In this document: positions 54,060 through 62,774 of the stretch, piece by piece | Layout: each line of letters opens with the position of its first letter | How positions within the stretch are numbered: position 1 is the stretch's first letter | DNA from: AA29 sp041481445 | Lineage (GTDB): Bacteria; Acidobacteriota; Vicinamibacteria; Fen-336 | Direction of reading: 5' to 3' | Length of the DNA stretch: 64,000 bases | Assembly (NCBI GenBank): GCA_041481445.1 | Contig: JBGPBV010000013.1 | Coordinates: forward strand, 14,735 to 78,734 | Program-made: the position numbers and the translations under genes | The notes under the pieces: generated by a model | Seen by the model: the letters and a program-made list of their open reading frames with translations, nothing else | What the model was told of the DNA's origin: nothing | Database searches by the model: none

Positions 54060-56798
54060 ATGGGTAGAACGAGGTCGTCGTGTGGGCCTGCGGCACTGCG
54101 CGTGGCGGGGATCGTCGTGGCCGTCTCCGCTCTGGGTCGGCTCGCCGCCTCTGCGGAGACGGCGGCCACCTCCCTCGTCTGCCACGTGAGCTCCGGGCGC
54201 GGGGGCACCACGGAGACCACGCTCGCCCTGAGCGAGGCCGCGGCCCGCCGGCACGCCGAGCATCGGAGCGACCATCCCGGACCCTGCCGCGACCGGTCGG
54301 GCGCGGGCGACCGGGACGGCGATGGCGTCATCGACGCGCTCGACAACTGCCTGGACGTACGCAACCCGGACCAGAGGGACACCGACCGCGATGGGTTCGG
54401 GAACGCGTGCGACGCCGACTTCGACAACGACGGCCGGGTGGACCGGGCGGACCTGGGGATCCTTCTCGCCGCGATCGGCCGGACGCCGGGCGTCCCGACC
54501 TGCGGAGCCACTCTCGACCCGACGAGCGTCGAGGCCCGGCAGGTCCGGAACCTCGACCTCGACGGGGACGGTTGCCTGGACGAGAAGGACGTCCGCGCGT
54601 TCGCGCGGCTGCGTGGGAAGGGCCCCGGCCCGGTCCTCGACTCCGACGGCGACGGCACCCCCGACCGCCGGGACGTCTGCACGGCGACGCTGCCGGGAGG
54701 CCGCGCGCTCGTGCCTGGCTGTACGGCCCTCGACGTGCTCGAGAACGCGGAGCGCGTGGCCGCCCCCACCCTCCTCGCCCTCGACCAGGTCCTCGAGGTC
54801 GAGGGGCCGGCGCGCGAGAGGTCGGACACGCCGCGCGCGGTCGGAGAGGTCGCGCGGGCCATCCGCGACGCCCTCGACACCGCGCGTGCGGGCGAGCCGT
54901 GCGAAGCCGCGGACGTGATCGGGGGCAGCGCCGATCGTCTCGGTGCCGTCGCCACCGAGATCGGCGTCCGGGCCGAGGAGGCGGAGCAGGTGGCGGCGGA
55001 GAGCCGGGACACGGATGACGCGGGCGACGACGATTCGAGCGCGTCCGCCCTACGGCTCCAGCAGTCGCTGGCCCTCGACGCCCAGGCCGCGGGACACGCG
55101 CTCCAGGGCACGTTCGCGCGCGTCTGCCGGGCGGGGCGGCCGGTGGAGATCCGGGCGAGGGTGAGGCGGACGCTCGACGGGCAGCGCCGACTCGTGCTGG
55201 CCGACGGCCGCGTGCTCGGTCTCGCCGAAGGTCTCCGGCTGGAAGGCGGCACCGTCCGCACCGGCCGTCGCGTCCAGGTCCGCGCGCTCGAGTTCGTGGC
55301 CGACGGTACGGGCTTCGCGACGCAGCTCGAGACCCGCGGCTCCGCGTTGCCGGGCCCGGTGGCGGCCCTCCCGTGCGTCTCCTTGCGCTTCGCACCGGTG
55401 CAGCCGCAACCGCCGTTCGCCGCCGGCCCGCCGCTGCTCCTCGACCCGCGGGCGTACGAGCACGACGCGGGCTTCCATCTCCTCGAATCGGGAATGCGCA
55501 TCGGCGCCGTGGCCGTGCCCTGCAACGCGGCCGGCGGCAACGACTCGCTGGAGGCGGACGTCGAGTACACCGATCGCAAGACCGGGCTGCCGGTGGGACC
55601 GGTGTCCGTGGCCATGGACCTGATGCCCGGCGACCAGCCGGCGGCGCTTCCCGGCGCGATCGATCCGGACACCCAGGCGCTCCTCCACGTGAGGACGCGC
55701 CGGTGCGATCCGAACGCGGGCCCAGACGCGGCCGGATGCGTGGTCATCCGGCAGAAGGACTATGTGCTGCGCGTGGTCGACCAGGGAACGCTCGGCACGG
55801 CCGCCTACGAGTCGCAGCTCTTCGCCGTCAACGATCAGGACCCGGACGCGTTCCAGTGGGCCAGGGTCACGGCCGTGGTTCCCAACGTCTCGAAGCTGTG
55901 GCAGGTGGACCCGAGCACCTCGCCGACGTTCGCCGCCGAGGCCTACGTCGCCTACGTCAACGGGCTCATTCTCTTCAACGTGGCCGGGGACGCGCCCTTC
56001 GCCATCCGCAACACCGACTTCTACCCCGTCCATCCGGCGAACGCCTACGCAAGCGTGGTCGCCTCGCTCGCCTCCGGGGTGGACCACGCGGCGGGGGTGA
56101 GGTGGCCCCAGGCCGTGGGCACGAACCACGGCCGCGAGTTCCGCTACAGCCTCCGGCTGCCGAAGGTCGTCCGGGACGTGGTGAACTTCTGTCCCGACCG
56201 CGGGGTGAACGCCTACTACCGCCTGCCGTTCCCGGCCAACACCACGCGGACGGAGGGACAGGCGAACCTGCCCGGACCCTGCTGCACGCACGGAAACGGC
56301 TTCGCCTACGACATGCTCGGAAGCTGTGCCGCCGTCCTCCTCGCCGCTCGTGGCGGCGTGGTGTTCGGGGTGACCGAATCGAACTCCATACAGTTCGACC
56401 CCGCTTTCGGCCCGGGCTGCACCGCCTCCTGCCCGAACCACGGGTGCAGCTCGTCCTACCAGAGCTTCAACGTGCTCTGGATCAAGCACCAGGACGGCAG
56501 CTTCGGCCAGTACGTGCACTTCCCCCAGAACGGGATCGTTCCCGCGAAGGGCGACGTGGTGCCGCGCGGGGCGGTCGTCGGCAAGATCGGGGTGACCGGG
56601 CGCACCACCGGCCCCCACCTCCACTTCGCGGAGAAGGTGGACCCCGGCGGCCAGAACTGCGTCTTCAGCCCGGTGGTCGGGGGCGGGTGCACGCGGCTGG
56701 CCCTCTTCGAGACGGACGCGGGCGGCGGCTGGGTCGGGGAATGCTACGAGCCGAAGAAGGGCGACAGCATGACCTCGAACAACATCCAGCAGCCCTAG
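54060..56798 (+). CDS. Secreted M23-type metallopeptidase-like protein with calcium-binding repeats
   Basis: A 912-residue protein with a signal-anchor or signal peptide (ALRVAGIVVAVSALGRLAASA). Residues about 80-200 hold calcium-binding loops of the thrombospondin-3/dockerin kind (DRDGDGVIDALDNC, DTDRDGFGNACD, DFDNDGRVDRADLGI, DLDGDGCLDEKDV). A helical and a beta-rich middle follow. The C-terminal part is an M23/LytM-type domain with CTHGNGFAYDM, GQYVHFPQNG and TTGPHLHFAEK, which gives the H...D and H-x-H zinc ligands. Substrate is unknown; peptidoglycan or other peptides are possible. Its stop overlaps the convergent gene by 4 nt. Confidence 0.83.
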   Translation: MGRTRSSCGPAALRVAGIVVAVSALGRLAASAETAATSLVCHVSSGRGGTTETTLALSEAAARRHAEHRSDHPGPCRDRSGAGDRDGDGVIDALDNCLDVRNPDQRDTDRDGFGNACDADFDNDGRVDRADLGILLAAIGRTPGVPTCGATLDPTSVEARQVRNLDLDGDGCLDEKDVRAFARLRGKGPGPVLDSDGDGTPDRRDVCTATLPGGRALVPGCTALDVLENAERVAAPTLLALDQVLEVEGPARERSDTPRAVGEVARAIRDALDTARAGEPCEAADVIGGSADRLGAVATEIGVRAEEAEQVAAESRDTDDAGDDDSSASALRLQQSLALDAQAAGHALQGTFARVCRAGRPVEIRARVRRTLDGQRRLVLADGRVLGLAEGLRLEGGTVRTGRRVQVRALEFVADGTGFATQLETRGSALPGPVAALPCVSLRFAPVQPQPPFAAGPPLLLDPRAYEHDAGFHLLESGMRIGAVAVPCNAAGGNDSLEADVEYTDRKTGLPVGPVSVAMDLMPGDQPAALPGAIDPDTQALLHVRTRRCDPNAGPDAAGCVVIRQKDYVLRVVDQGTLGTAAYESQLFAVNDQDPDAFQWARVTAVVPNVSKLWQVDPSTSPTFAAEAYVAYVNGLILFNVAGDAPFAIRNTDFYPVHPANAYASVVASLASGVDHAAGVRWPQAVGTNHGREFRYSLRLPKVVRDVVNFCPDRGVNAYYRLPFPANTTRTEGQANLPGPCCTHGNGFAYDMLGSCAAVLLAARGGVVFGVTESNSIQFDPAFGPGCTASCPNHGCSSSYQSFNVLWIKHQDGSFGQYVHFPQNGIVPAKGDVVPRGAVVGKIGVTGRTTGPHLHFAEKVDPGGQNCVFSPVVGGGCTRLALFETDAGGGWVGECYEPKKGDSMTSNNIQQP

Positions 56799-58654
56799 GG
56801 CCCGATGTAGTTGACTCGCCGGGATTCGAACTGGTCCCAGTAGAGCGTCCCCGAAGCTCCGGGCTTGACGCTCAAGGCTCCCATGCGGGCGAAGCCCACC
56901 GCGCTCATGTCGTTGTCGAGGCCGCTCAATGTGGAGACCAGGCTGTCATCGATCCACAGCTTGAAGGCTCCGTCGTTGCTTCCGGGGCCACTGGAGCGCC
57001 TCCACATGATCTCGACCGAGTGAGGCGAATCGCCGATGGGAATGAAACCAGTGTCCGCGCGCGTGCCGTCGTCGCGGCGCACCCGCCCCATGAGGCTATA
57101 GGCCCCGCCCTGGCGCTTCAGCACGATCGTGGCCAGGCGCCGGTTCGTCACGTCTTCGGACGCGATGAAGACGCGGAGCCGGAAGTGCGAGCTCCCTTCA
57201 CCGGGATCGAAGCCGTTGGGGGCGAGGTAGAAGCGCGCCCGGTAGCGGTCTTCGCTGACCGGAGAGTCGTCCTGGACATAGAGGCTGCTCGTGTCGTTGA
57301 CCAAGGCCTGGAGGCCGAAACTCGTCGTGGCAAGGGCGGCCGCTCCCGAGACGCCGAGGTCCCCGTCGGTCACGGTCGCGGACCAGCGGCTGGTGTCGCC
57401 GGACTCGAACCCGTCCTTGAAGATGAGGTCCCCGTAGCGCTGGCCGAAGATGCCGTAGCTGCTGCCGTCCTGGTTGGCGCTGTCCCAGACCGCGACGAAG
57501 TTCCCGTTGGGGGCGGCGGCGAGCGCGACGTTGTCCTGCGCGACCAGGGTGTGGGTGTTGACCTGGAACTCGCCGCCCACGGGCGCGCCCGACGGGTCGT
57601 AGCGCTGGGCGAAGACGCCCAGGCTGCTGCCGTCGTCGAAGAGGTCCGTCCAGGCGACCACGAAGTCGCCGTCGGCGTCCGCGGTCACCGAGGGCCAGTA
57701 CTGGTCGTTCGCGGTGTGGGTGTTGACCTTGAACTCGGAACCCTGTGGGACTCCGGCCGGGTCGAAGCGCTGGCCGAAGATGCCGGTCGCGCTCCCGTCC
57801 TGCCCGGGGCTCTCCCAGACCACCACGAAGCTGCCGTTGGCGGCCGAGGCCACGGCCGGCCGCTGCTGGGAGCCGGTCGTGTAGGTGTTGACGCGGAACT
57901 CGGCGCCCTGAGGGACGCCCGAGGCATCGAAGCGCTGCCCGAACACCGCGCCGCCGCTGCCGTCCTGGAGGAAGCTCTCCCAGACCACGACGAAGTTGCC
58001 GGCGGCGTCCGCAGCCACGCGCGGAGACTCCTGCGTGCTCGTGGTGTACGTGTTCACGCGGAAGTCGGGAGCCAGGGGCGTCCCGGCGGCGCTGAAGCGA
58101 CGGCCGAAGACGCCGTCCCCGTTGCCGTCCTGGCCGTACTGCGTCCATACGACCACGAAGCCACCGGCCGCTCCGAACGCCGCCCAGGGTCGGATGTGGT
58201 TCCCGACGGTGTTGGAGTCGACCTGGAACTCCGGTCCCTGCGGAACGCCGGCGGCGTCGTAGCGCCGCGCGAAGATGGCGTCGATCCCGAGGCCGGGACC
58301 GAGCGGCGGGCCGGCCCAGGCGACGACGAAGTTCCCGTCGGGCGCCGCCGCCACGGCCTTGGTGTACTGGAACCCGGTCGTGTACGTGTTGACCTGGAAC
58401 TCGGGACCCAGGCGGGCGCCCTTGAGGTCGAAGCGCTGGCCGAAGATGCCGAAGCTGTCGCCGTCCTGGGCGTTGCTCGCCCAGACCACCACGAAGTTGC
58501 CGGCGGCATCCGCCGCCACCACCGCCTTCTGCTGGCTGCTGGTGGTGTACGTGTTGACCTGGAACTCCGGCCCCACCGGCGTCTGGGTGGCGGCGGCCGG
58601 GGCGAGCGCGATCACCAGGACCGTGGTCGACAGGTAAGGCTTCAGGCGGTGCAT
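56795..58654 (-). CDS. Secreted seven-repeat propeller-like protein with C-terminal DGFESG domain
   Basis: A 619-residue protein with a signal peptide (YLSTTVLVIALAPAAATQ). Seven repeats of about 53 residues follow, each with PEFQVNTYTT, NFVVVWxSxxQDG and GIFGQRFDxxG, which suggests a seven-bladed beta-propeller of a different family from the one at 52073. From about residue 412 a domain of 205 residues starts FKDGFESGD and ends FESRRVNYIGP at the last residue; the subtilase at 60489 carries the same domain. It may be a sugar-binding, anchoring or sorting domain. The promoter TTGACG-17-CACGAT lies 8 nt before the ATG. Confidence 0.8.
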   Translation of the reverse strand: MHRLKPYLSTTVLVIALAPAAATQTPVGPEFQVNTYTTSSQQKAVVAADAAGNFVVVWASNAQDGDSFGIFGQRFDLKGARLGPEFQVNTYTTGFQYTKAVAAAPDGNFVVAWAGPPLGPGLGIDAIFARRYDAAGVPQGPEFQVDSNTVGNHIRPWAAFGAAGGFVVVWTQYGQDGNGDGVFGRRFSAAGTPLAPDFRVNTYTTSTQESPRVAADAAGNFVVVWESFLQDGSGGAVFGQRFDASGVPQGAEFRVNTYTTGSQQRPAVASAANGSFVVVWESPGQDGSATGIFGQRFDPAGVPQGSEFKVNTHTANDQYWPSVTADADGDFVVAWTDLFDDGSSLGVFAQRYDPSGAPVGGEFQVNTHTLVAQDNVALAAAPNGNFVAVWDSANQDGSSYGIFGQRYGDLIFKDGFESGDTSRWSATVTDGDLGVSGAAALATTSFGLQALVNDTSSLYVQDDSPVSEDRYRARFYLAPNGFDPGEGSSHFRLRVFIASEDVTNRRLATIVLKRQGGAYSLMGRVRRDDGTRADTGFIPIGDSPHSVEIMWRRSSGPGSNDGAFKLWIDDSLVSTLSGLDNDMSAVGFARMGALSVKPGASGTLYWDQFESRRVNYIGP

Positions 58655-58662
58655 GGACCGGA

Positions 58663-58691
58663 ATCGTGAGGCCGGCGCGCGGCCTCGTCAA
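58663..58691 (-). promoter_or_regulatory. Promoter of the second propeller gene, leaderless spacing
   Basis: On the minus strand TTGACG (58691-58686), 17 bp and CACGAT (58668-58663) precede ATG 58654 by 8 nt. Both elements are present, so this is the best-supported case of the leaderless spacing in the window. Confidence 0.6.
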
Positions 58692-58739
58692 CAACGCTCG
58701 TAGAGCGCGGAGGGAGCGCGGGGCCGCCGCCCGCGGCTA

Positions 58740-58769
58740 TTGACAGGGGCGGGGGCCGGGTCCTAGCAT
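58740..58769 (+). promoter_or_regulatory. Promoter upstream of the deleted propeller paralogue
   Basis: TTGACA (58740-58745), an 18-bp spacer and TAGCAT (58764-58769). Transcription would start near 58776, so the ATG at 58768 cannot be the start of the gene that follows. Confidence 0.55.
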
Positions 58770-58853
58770 GCCCGCCATCCGACGCCGGCGCCGCCCTCAG
58801 CATAGGTTCCCCTCCCTCTTCCGGCAGGCTGTTCAACGATTGCGGAGGACATC

Positions 58854-59223
58854 ATTTCAGGACGCGCGTGCCTCGCCTTGTTCCTGCTCGAACACCACCT
58901 GCTCGGCGGCCACCACCACCACCCTCGACGGCTCCGGCGCCTATCTGGGGCGCGACACCTCGATCACGATCGGCACGGACGGCCTCGGCCTCGTCACCTA
59001 TACCGACGATGCGAACCCGGTGAAGGTGGCGCACTGCTCGGACATCGCCTGCTCGGCCGCCACCGTCTCCACCCTCGACCCGAGCAACTACTTCAACTAC
59101 ACCTCGGTCACCATCGGGGCGGACGGCCTCGGGCTGGTGGCCTATACCGACATCTACAACGGGAGCCTGCGCGTGGCCCACTGCTCGAACGTGCTGTGCA
59201 GCCCGAGCGTGAGGCGGAGGTGA
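58854..59223 (+). pseudogene. Internally deleted, frameshifted paralogue of the propeller gene
   Basis: The first 12 codons (ISGRACLALFLL) match the signal peptide of the propeller gene at 52073 (MSRRASAAFFLF), with ATT where that gene has ATG. The leader GGAGGACATC also resembles the other gene's AAGGAGCCGATC. Directly afterwards, in another frame, come about two and a half propeller repeats (CSNTTCSAAT, TSITIGTDGLGLVTYTD, KVAHCSDIACS) and the same end, CSNVLCSPSVRRR-stop. So everything between signal peptide and the last repeats is gone and the junction is out of frame. It still has a good promoter and reaches to within 27 bp of the LuxR-type gene. Confidence 0.72.
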
Positions 59224-59250
59224 ACGGCCATCGTTCAGGGGGAGCCGTCG

Positions 59251-60414
59251 ATGAGGAAGCCTTCCCTCGAAGGCCCTGACGAGCACTCGCTCCTTGAGGC
59301 CGTCGGCAAGGTCTACGCGGCCTCGGTCGATCCGGCGGCCTGGGGAGAGGCCCTCACGGCCATCGGTCGCCTGGTCGGTGCGGATGCGGGCCTGCTGCAG
59401 GTCGCCCGCCTCCCCCCGGCACGGGTCGCCTACGTGGGTTTCGGCGTCGATCCCGGGCGGGCGCGCGCCTACGTCGAGCATTTCGCGGCGGTCGACCTGT
59501 ATCTCCCCGCCGCCCGCGCGAAGACGAAGGCGGGCGACGTGATCTGGGAATACGAGATGATTCCTCCCGACCATTTGTCGGGGACGGAGATCTTCGAGGA
59601 CTACCTGCGTCCCCAGGGGCTCCTCGGGGCCGGCCAGAGCCTGGGGGGCATCCTCCAGAACGACGCGCGCGGGCTCGCCTTCGTCCAATTCGTGAGCCAC
59701 GCGCGCCGGCGCCGCCTCGCGCCCGGCGCGGCCCGGACGCTCACCACGCTCCTGCCGCACATCCGCCGCGCGGTCGACATCCAGGCCCGTGTCGGCGAAG
59801 CCGAGCTTGCGGAAGCGACGCTCGACCAGCTCCAGCTCGGCGTCGTCTTCCTCGACGCACGCGGCCGCGTGCTGCGCCTGAGCCGGCCGGCGGCGGAAAC
59901 GCTGGGCAGGCGCGACGGACTGGAGGTCCGGGCGGAAGGGCTGCGCGCGTCGGACCGTTCGGAACAGTCGGCGCTGGAGCGGCTGATCGCCCGCACCGCC
60001 GCGCCCGGGATGGGCGACGACGGCGGGCCGGGAGGCGTCCTGGGGATCCGGCGGCCCTCGGGCCGGCGTCCACTCTCGCTGGTGGCCGTTCCCGTCTCGC
60101 CCGCGGCCACCCTGTTCTCGGTGGCGCTCGGGACGGCGGTGGTTCTCTTCATCGCCGATCCCGAGCTGGGCCCCCCCGCCGGGCTGATGCGGACGCTCTC
60201 CGTGCTCTACGGCCTCACGCCCGCGGAGGCGCAGACGGCGGCGCTGATCGCCGAGGGCCACGCGCCCAGGGAGGTCGCGCAGGTGCTCGAGGTCAGCGTC
60301 CACACCGTGCGCACCGTGATCAAGCGCGTTTTCTCGAAGACCGGCGTCGATCGCCAGGCCGCGCTCGCCCGGCTCCTGGCACGCACCATGCCCCCCCTCG
60401 GCCGCCGCGAGTGA
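59251..60414 (+). CDS. LuxR-type helix-turn-helix regulator
   Basis: A 387-residue regulator. The C-terminal LuxR/GerE helix-turn-helix is clear: YGLTPAEAQTAALIAEGHAPREVAQVLEVSVHTVRTVIKRVFSKTG (key blocks LTPAEAQTA and SVHTVRT). The N-terminal 300 residues form sensor-like domains, probably one or two PAS/GAF-type folds (QLQLGVVFLDARGRVLRLSR is PAS-like). The ligand is unknown. GGGGGAG lies 7 nt before ATG 59251. It ends just before a palindrome and the subtilase gene, which it may control. Confidence 0.87.
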   Translation: MRKPSLEGPDEHSLLEAVGKVYAASVDPAAWGEALTAIGRLVGADAGLLQVARLPPARVAYVGFGVDPGRARAYVEHFAAVDLYLPAARAKTKAGDVIWEYEMIPPDHLSGTEIFEDYLRPQGLLGAGQSLGGILQNDARGLAFVQFVSHARRRRLAPGAARTLTTLLPHIRRAVDIQARVGEAELAEATLDQLQLGVVFLDARGRVLRLSRPAAETLGRRDGLEVRAEGLRASDRSEQSALERLIARTAAPGMGDDGGPGGVLGIRRPSGRRPLSLVAVPVSPAATLFSVALGTAVVLFIADPELGPPAGLMRTLSVLYGLTPAEAQTAALIAEGHAPREVAQVLEVSVHTVRTVIKRVFSKTGVDRQAALARLLARTMPPLGRRE

Positions 60415-60433
60415 ACACCCATGGAGCCGCGTA

Positions 60434-60445
60434 CCCCAATTGGGG
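60434..60445 (+). promoter_or_regulatory. Perfect palindrome between LuxR-type gene and subtilase
   Basis: CCCCAATTGGGG, a perfect 12-bp palindrome, lies 20 bp after the regulator's stop and 44 bp before the subtilase start. LuxR-type dimers bind such sites, so it is a candidate operator. Other uses cannot be excluded. Confidence 0.45.
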
Positions 60446-60488
60446 GATGACCCTGGAGCAGGGCCTGCCTAGCATTTCACGAGAAGAA

Positions 60489-62744
60489 ATGAGACCGATG
60501 GAAAAGGTGGCCGCCTGCCTGGCACTCTGCGTCGCCACCGCGACGCCGCTGAACGCGATGGACCGCGTCCGCCAGGTGACGCGCACCGACCTCGCCGTCG
60601 CCAAGTACGGCGTGACCGGCAAGGGCGTCACCGTCGCCATCCTCGACCGCGGGATCGACTGGCGCCACCCCGACTTCATCAAGCCGGACGGGACCACGCG
60701 CATCAAGTGGATCCTGGACATGAGCGGGCAGAACCTCTGCGGTCCCGGCATCCCGCCCGGTCCCGGCAGCCCTCCCCCGGTGGAGTACACGGAGGCGCAG
60801 ATCAACGCCGCCCTCTCCGGCGGTCCCACCATCAACACGCGCGACGCCGTCGGTCATGGGACGGCCACCGCGGGGATCGCCGCCGGAAACGGGCGCGCTC
60901 TCCCGAGCGGTCTCTACAAGGGGATGGCGCCGGAGGCCAACCTCATCATCGTGAAGGTCACGTCCGAGGGCGCGCCCGCCCACGACACGGAGACGGCGGA
61001 GACCGCGTTCCAGGGCTGCCTCGAGCAGGCCCTGGACTGGCTGGACGCGAAGGTCACCGCGCTCGGCCAGCCGGTGGTCGCCCTCATCAACAGCGGCACG
61101 CAGTGGGGGCCCATCGACGGAACCTCCGCGGTGAGCCGGAAGATCGACCAGGTGTTCGGGTCGAACCGGCCCGGGCGCGTCTACGTCGCCGCGGGCGGCG
61201 ACGAGGGCGGCCTGACCAACCATGCGGGCGGCACCTACACCAGCGCCGGCGATACCGTGGTCGCCATGTCGAAGGCGAGCGCGACCACGACTTACATGCA
61301 AGTGTGGTACACGGGCAGCATCGGGGCGCAGGTCACCGTGACCTTCGCCGACGGCACCACCGTCGGCCCCGTGGGTCCAGGCGGCTCGATCAGCGCCAGC
61401 GGCGTGACCATCTACCAGTACGCGCCCGGCAACGAGTTCTACCCGTGGCAGTCGACCAGCGGCGATCGCGCGGTCTGGATCCAGCTCGGCGGCAACCATG
61501 CCGGCCCGGGCACCATCAGCATCCGAGGCACCCAGGCCGTCACCGGCTACTTCGACGTCTACAGCGACGTATGGGGTCCCAACCTGACCCCCATCGTGAG
61601 CTTCACCGACCACGTCGTGACCGGGCGACTCACCGACTATGCCGCGACGGCGAGCGCGATCGTGGCCGCCAACTACGTGGACAAGACGAGCTGGACGGAC
61701 GTGGACGGCTTCGCGAGGTCGATCACGAACGAGGGGGCGGTCGACCACCTGTGGTCGAAGTCACCCTACGGCCCCACGCGCGACGGCCGGACCTTCGGCA
61801 TCGACGTCACGCCTCCGGGCCAGAACTGCTTCGCCCCCTCCGCGCAGAACTCCTACTGGCACACCCTGCGCTACAACCTGGTCCAGAACGGCAACGGCTA
61901 CTACGTGCGCGCGGGCGGCACCAGCGGCTCCGCCCCCATCCTCACCGGGGCCGTCGCGCTGCTGTTGCAGCTCCGGCCGACGCTGACCGCGAGCCAGGTC
62001 CGCGCCCTCCTGCGTGGCTCCGCGTCCGCGGACGCGTTCACGGGCCCAGTGCCGACCCCCTTCTGGGGATTCGGCAAGCTCGACGTCCTGGCCGCGCTCG
62101 ACGCCGCCGACCTGATCCATCGCGACGGGTTCGAGTCGGGGACCTTGTCCGGCTGGTCCTCGGCCGCCACCGGCGGTGGCGACCTCGCCGTCAGCGCCAC
62201 CGCGGCCATGGCCGGCACTTCGCTCGGCCTGCGCGCGCTCGTCAATGACACGACCCCCCTCTACGTCCAGGACGACACGCCGGCCGCCGAGGGTCGCTAT
62301 CGCGCGCGCTTCTACTTCGACCCGAGCGGCTTCGATCCCGGGGAAGGCAGCAGCCACTTCCGGACCCGCACCTTCATCGCCTTCGATCCCTCGGGGCGCC
62401 GCGCGCTCACCCTCGTCTTGAAGAGGCAGAACGGAGCCTACAGCGTCGAGGCCCGCGTCCGCCGCGACGACGGCAGCCGCGACGACACCGGGTTCCTCCC
62501 CATCGGCAGCGGACCCCACCACCTCGAGCTGGACTGGCGCCGCGCGACGGCGCCCGGCGCCGTCGACGGGTCCCTGCAGCTGTGGATCGACGGGGTGTCG
62601 GCGGCGATGCGGACGGGGATCGACAACGACCAGAGCGCGATCGAGTCCGCGCGCCTGGGAGCGATCTCCCTCAAGACGGGGGCGGCGGGTACGCTCCGGT
62701 TCGACGAGTTTGAGTCCCGGCGCTACGTCTTCATCGGGCCCTGA
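60489..62744 (+). CDS. Secreted S8 subtilase with C-terminal DGFESG domain
   Basis: A 751-residue protease with a signal peptide (EKVAACLALCVATATPLNA). The catalytic triad is Asp in VAILDRGIDWRHPDF, His in VGHGTATAGIAAGNG and Ser in GGTSGSAPILTGAVALLL. A long insert of about 250 residues between His and Ser contains a beta-rich domain. The last 210 residues are the DGFESG domain also found at the end of the propeller protein encoded at 56795-58654; both end in IGP. ATG 60489 gives the cleanest signal peptide; other in-frame starts exist at 60447 and 60498. No propeptide (I9) domain is obvious. Confidence 0.9.
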   Translation: MRPMEKVAACLALCVATATPLNAMDRVRQVTRTDLAVAKYGVTGKGVTVAILDRGIDWRHPDFIKPDGTTRIKWILDMSGQNLCGPGIPPGPGSPPPVEYTEAQINAALSGGPTINTRDAVGHGTATAGIAAGNGRALPSGLYKGMAPEANLIIVKVTSEGAPAHDTETAETAFQGCLEQALDWLDAKVTALGQPVVALINSGTQWGPIDGTSAVSRKIDQVFGSNRPGRVYVAAGGDEGGLTNHAGGTYTSAGDTVVAMSKASATTTYMQVWYTGSIGAQVTVTFADGTTVGPVGPGGSISASGVTIYQYAPGNEFYPWQSTSGDRAVWIQLGGNHAGPGTISIRGTQAVTGYFDVYSDVWGPNLTPIVSFTDHVVTGRLTDYAATASAIVAANYVDKTSWTDVDGFARSITNEGAVDHLWSKSPYGPTRDGRTFGIDVTPPGQNCFAPSAQNSYWHTLRYNLVQNGNGYYVRAGGTSGSAPILTGAVALLLQLRPTLTASQVRALLRGSASADAFTGPVPTPFWGFGKLDVLAALDAADLIHRDGFESGTLSGWSSAATGGGDLAVSATAAMAGTSLGLRALVNDTTPLYVQDDTPAAEGRYRARFYFDPSGFDPGEGSSHFRTRTFIAFDPSGRRALTLVLKRQNGAYSVEARVRRDDGSRDDTGFLPIGSGPHHLELDWRRATAPGAVDGSLQLWIDGVSAAMRTGIDNDQSAIESARLGAISLKTGAAGTLRFDEFESRRYVFIGP

Positions 62745-62762
62745 TTCCCGGCCGCGCCGGGC

Positions 62763-62768
62763 TATGAT
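62763..62768 (+). promoter_or_regulatory. -10-like TATGAT 6 nt before the metallo-beta-lactamase-fold gene
   Basis: TATGAT precedes GTG 62775 by 6 nt, so transcription would begin at about the start codon. No ribosome-binding site is present, which agrees with a leaderless message. Confidence 0.45.
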
Positions 62769-62774
62769 GCGCGC

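Noticed and set aside
52109..55747. A long minus-strand reading frame opposite the propeller and M23 genes
   Set aside because: Its repeats mirror those of the plus-strand propeller gene, and it has no start signal or recognisable domain.
58768..59223. Intact small gene starting at ATG 58768
   Set aside because: That ATG lies inside the -10 element, and the residues before the repeats resemble nothing; the frame of the signal-peptide codons is different.
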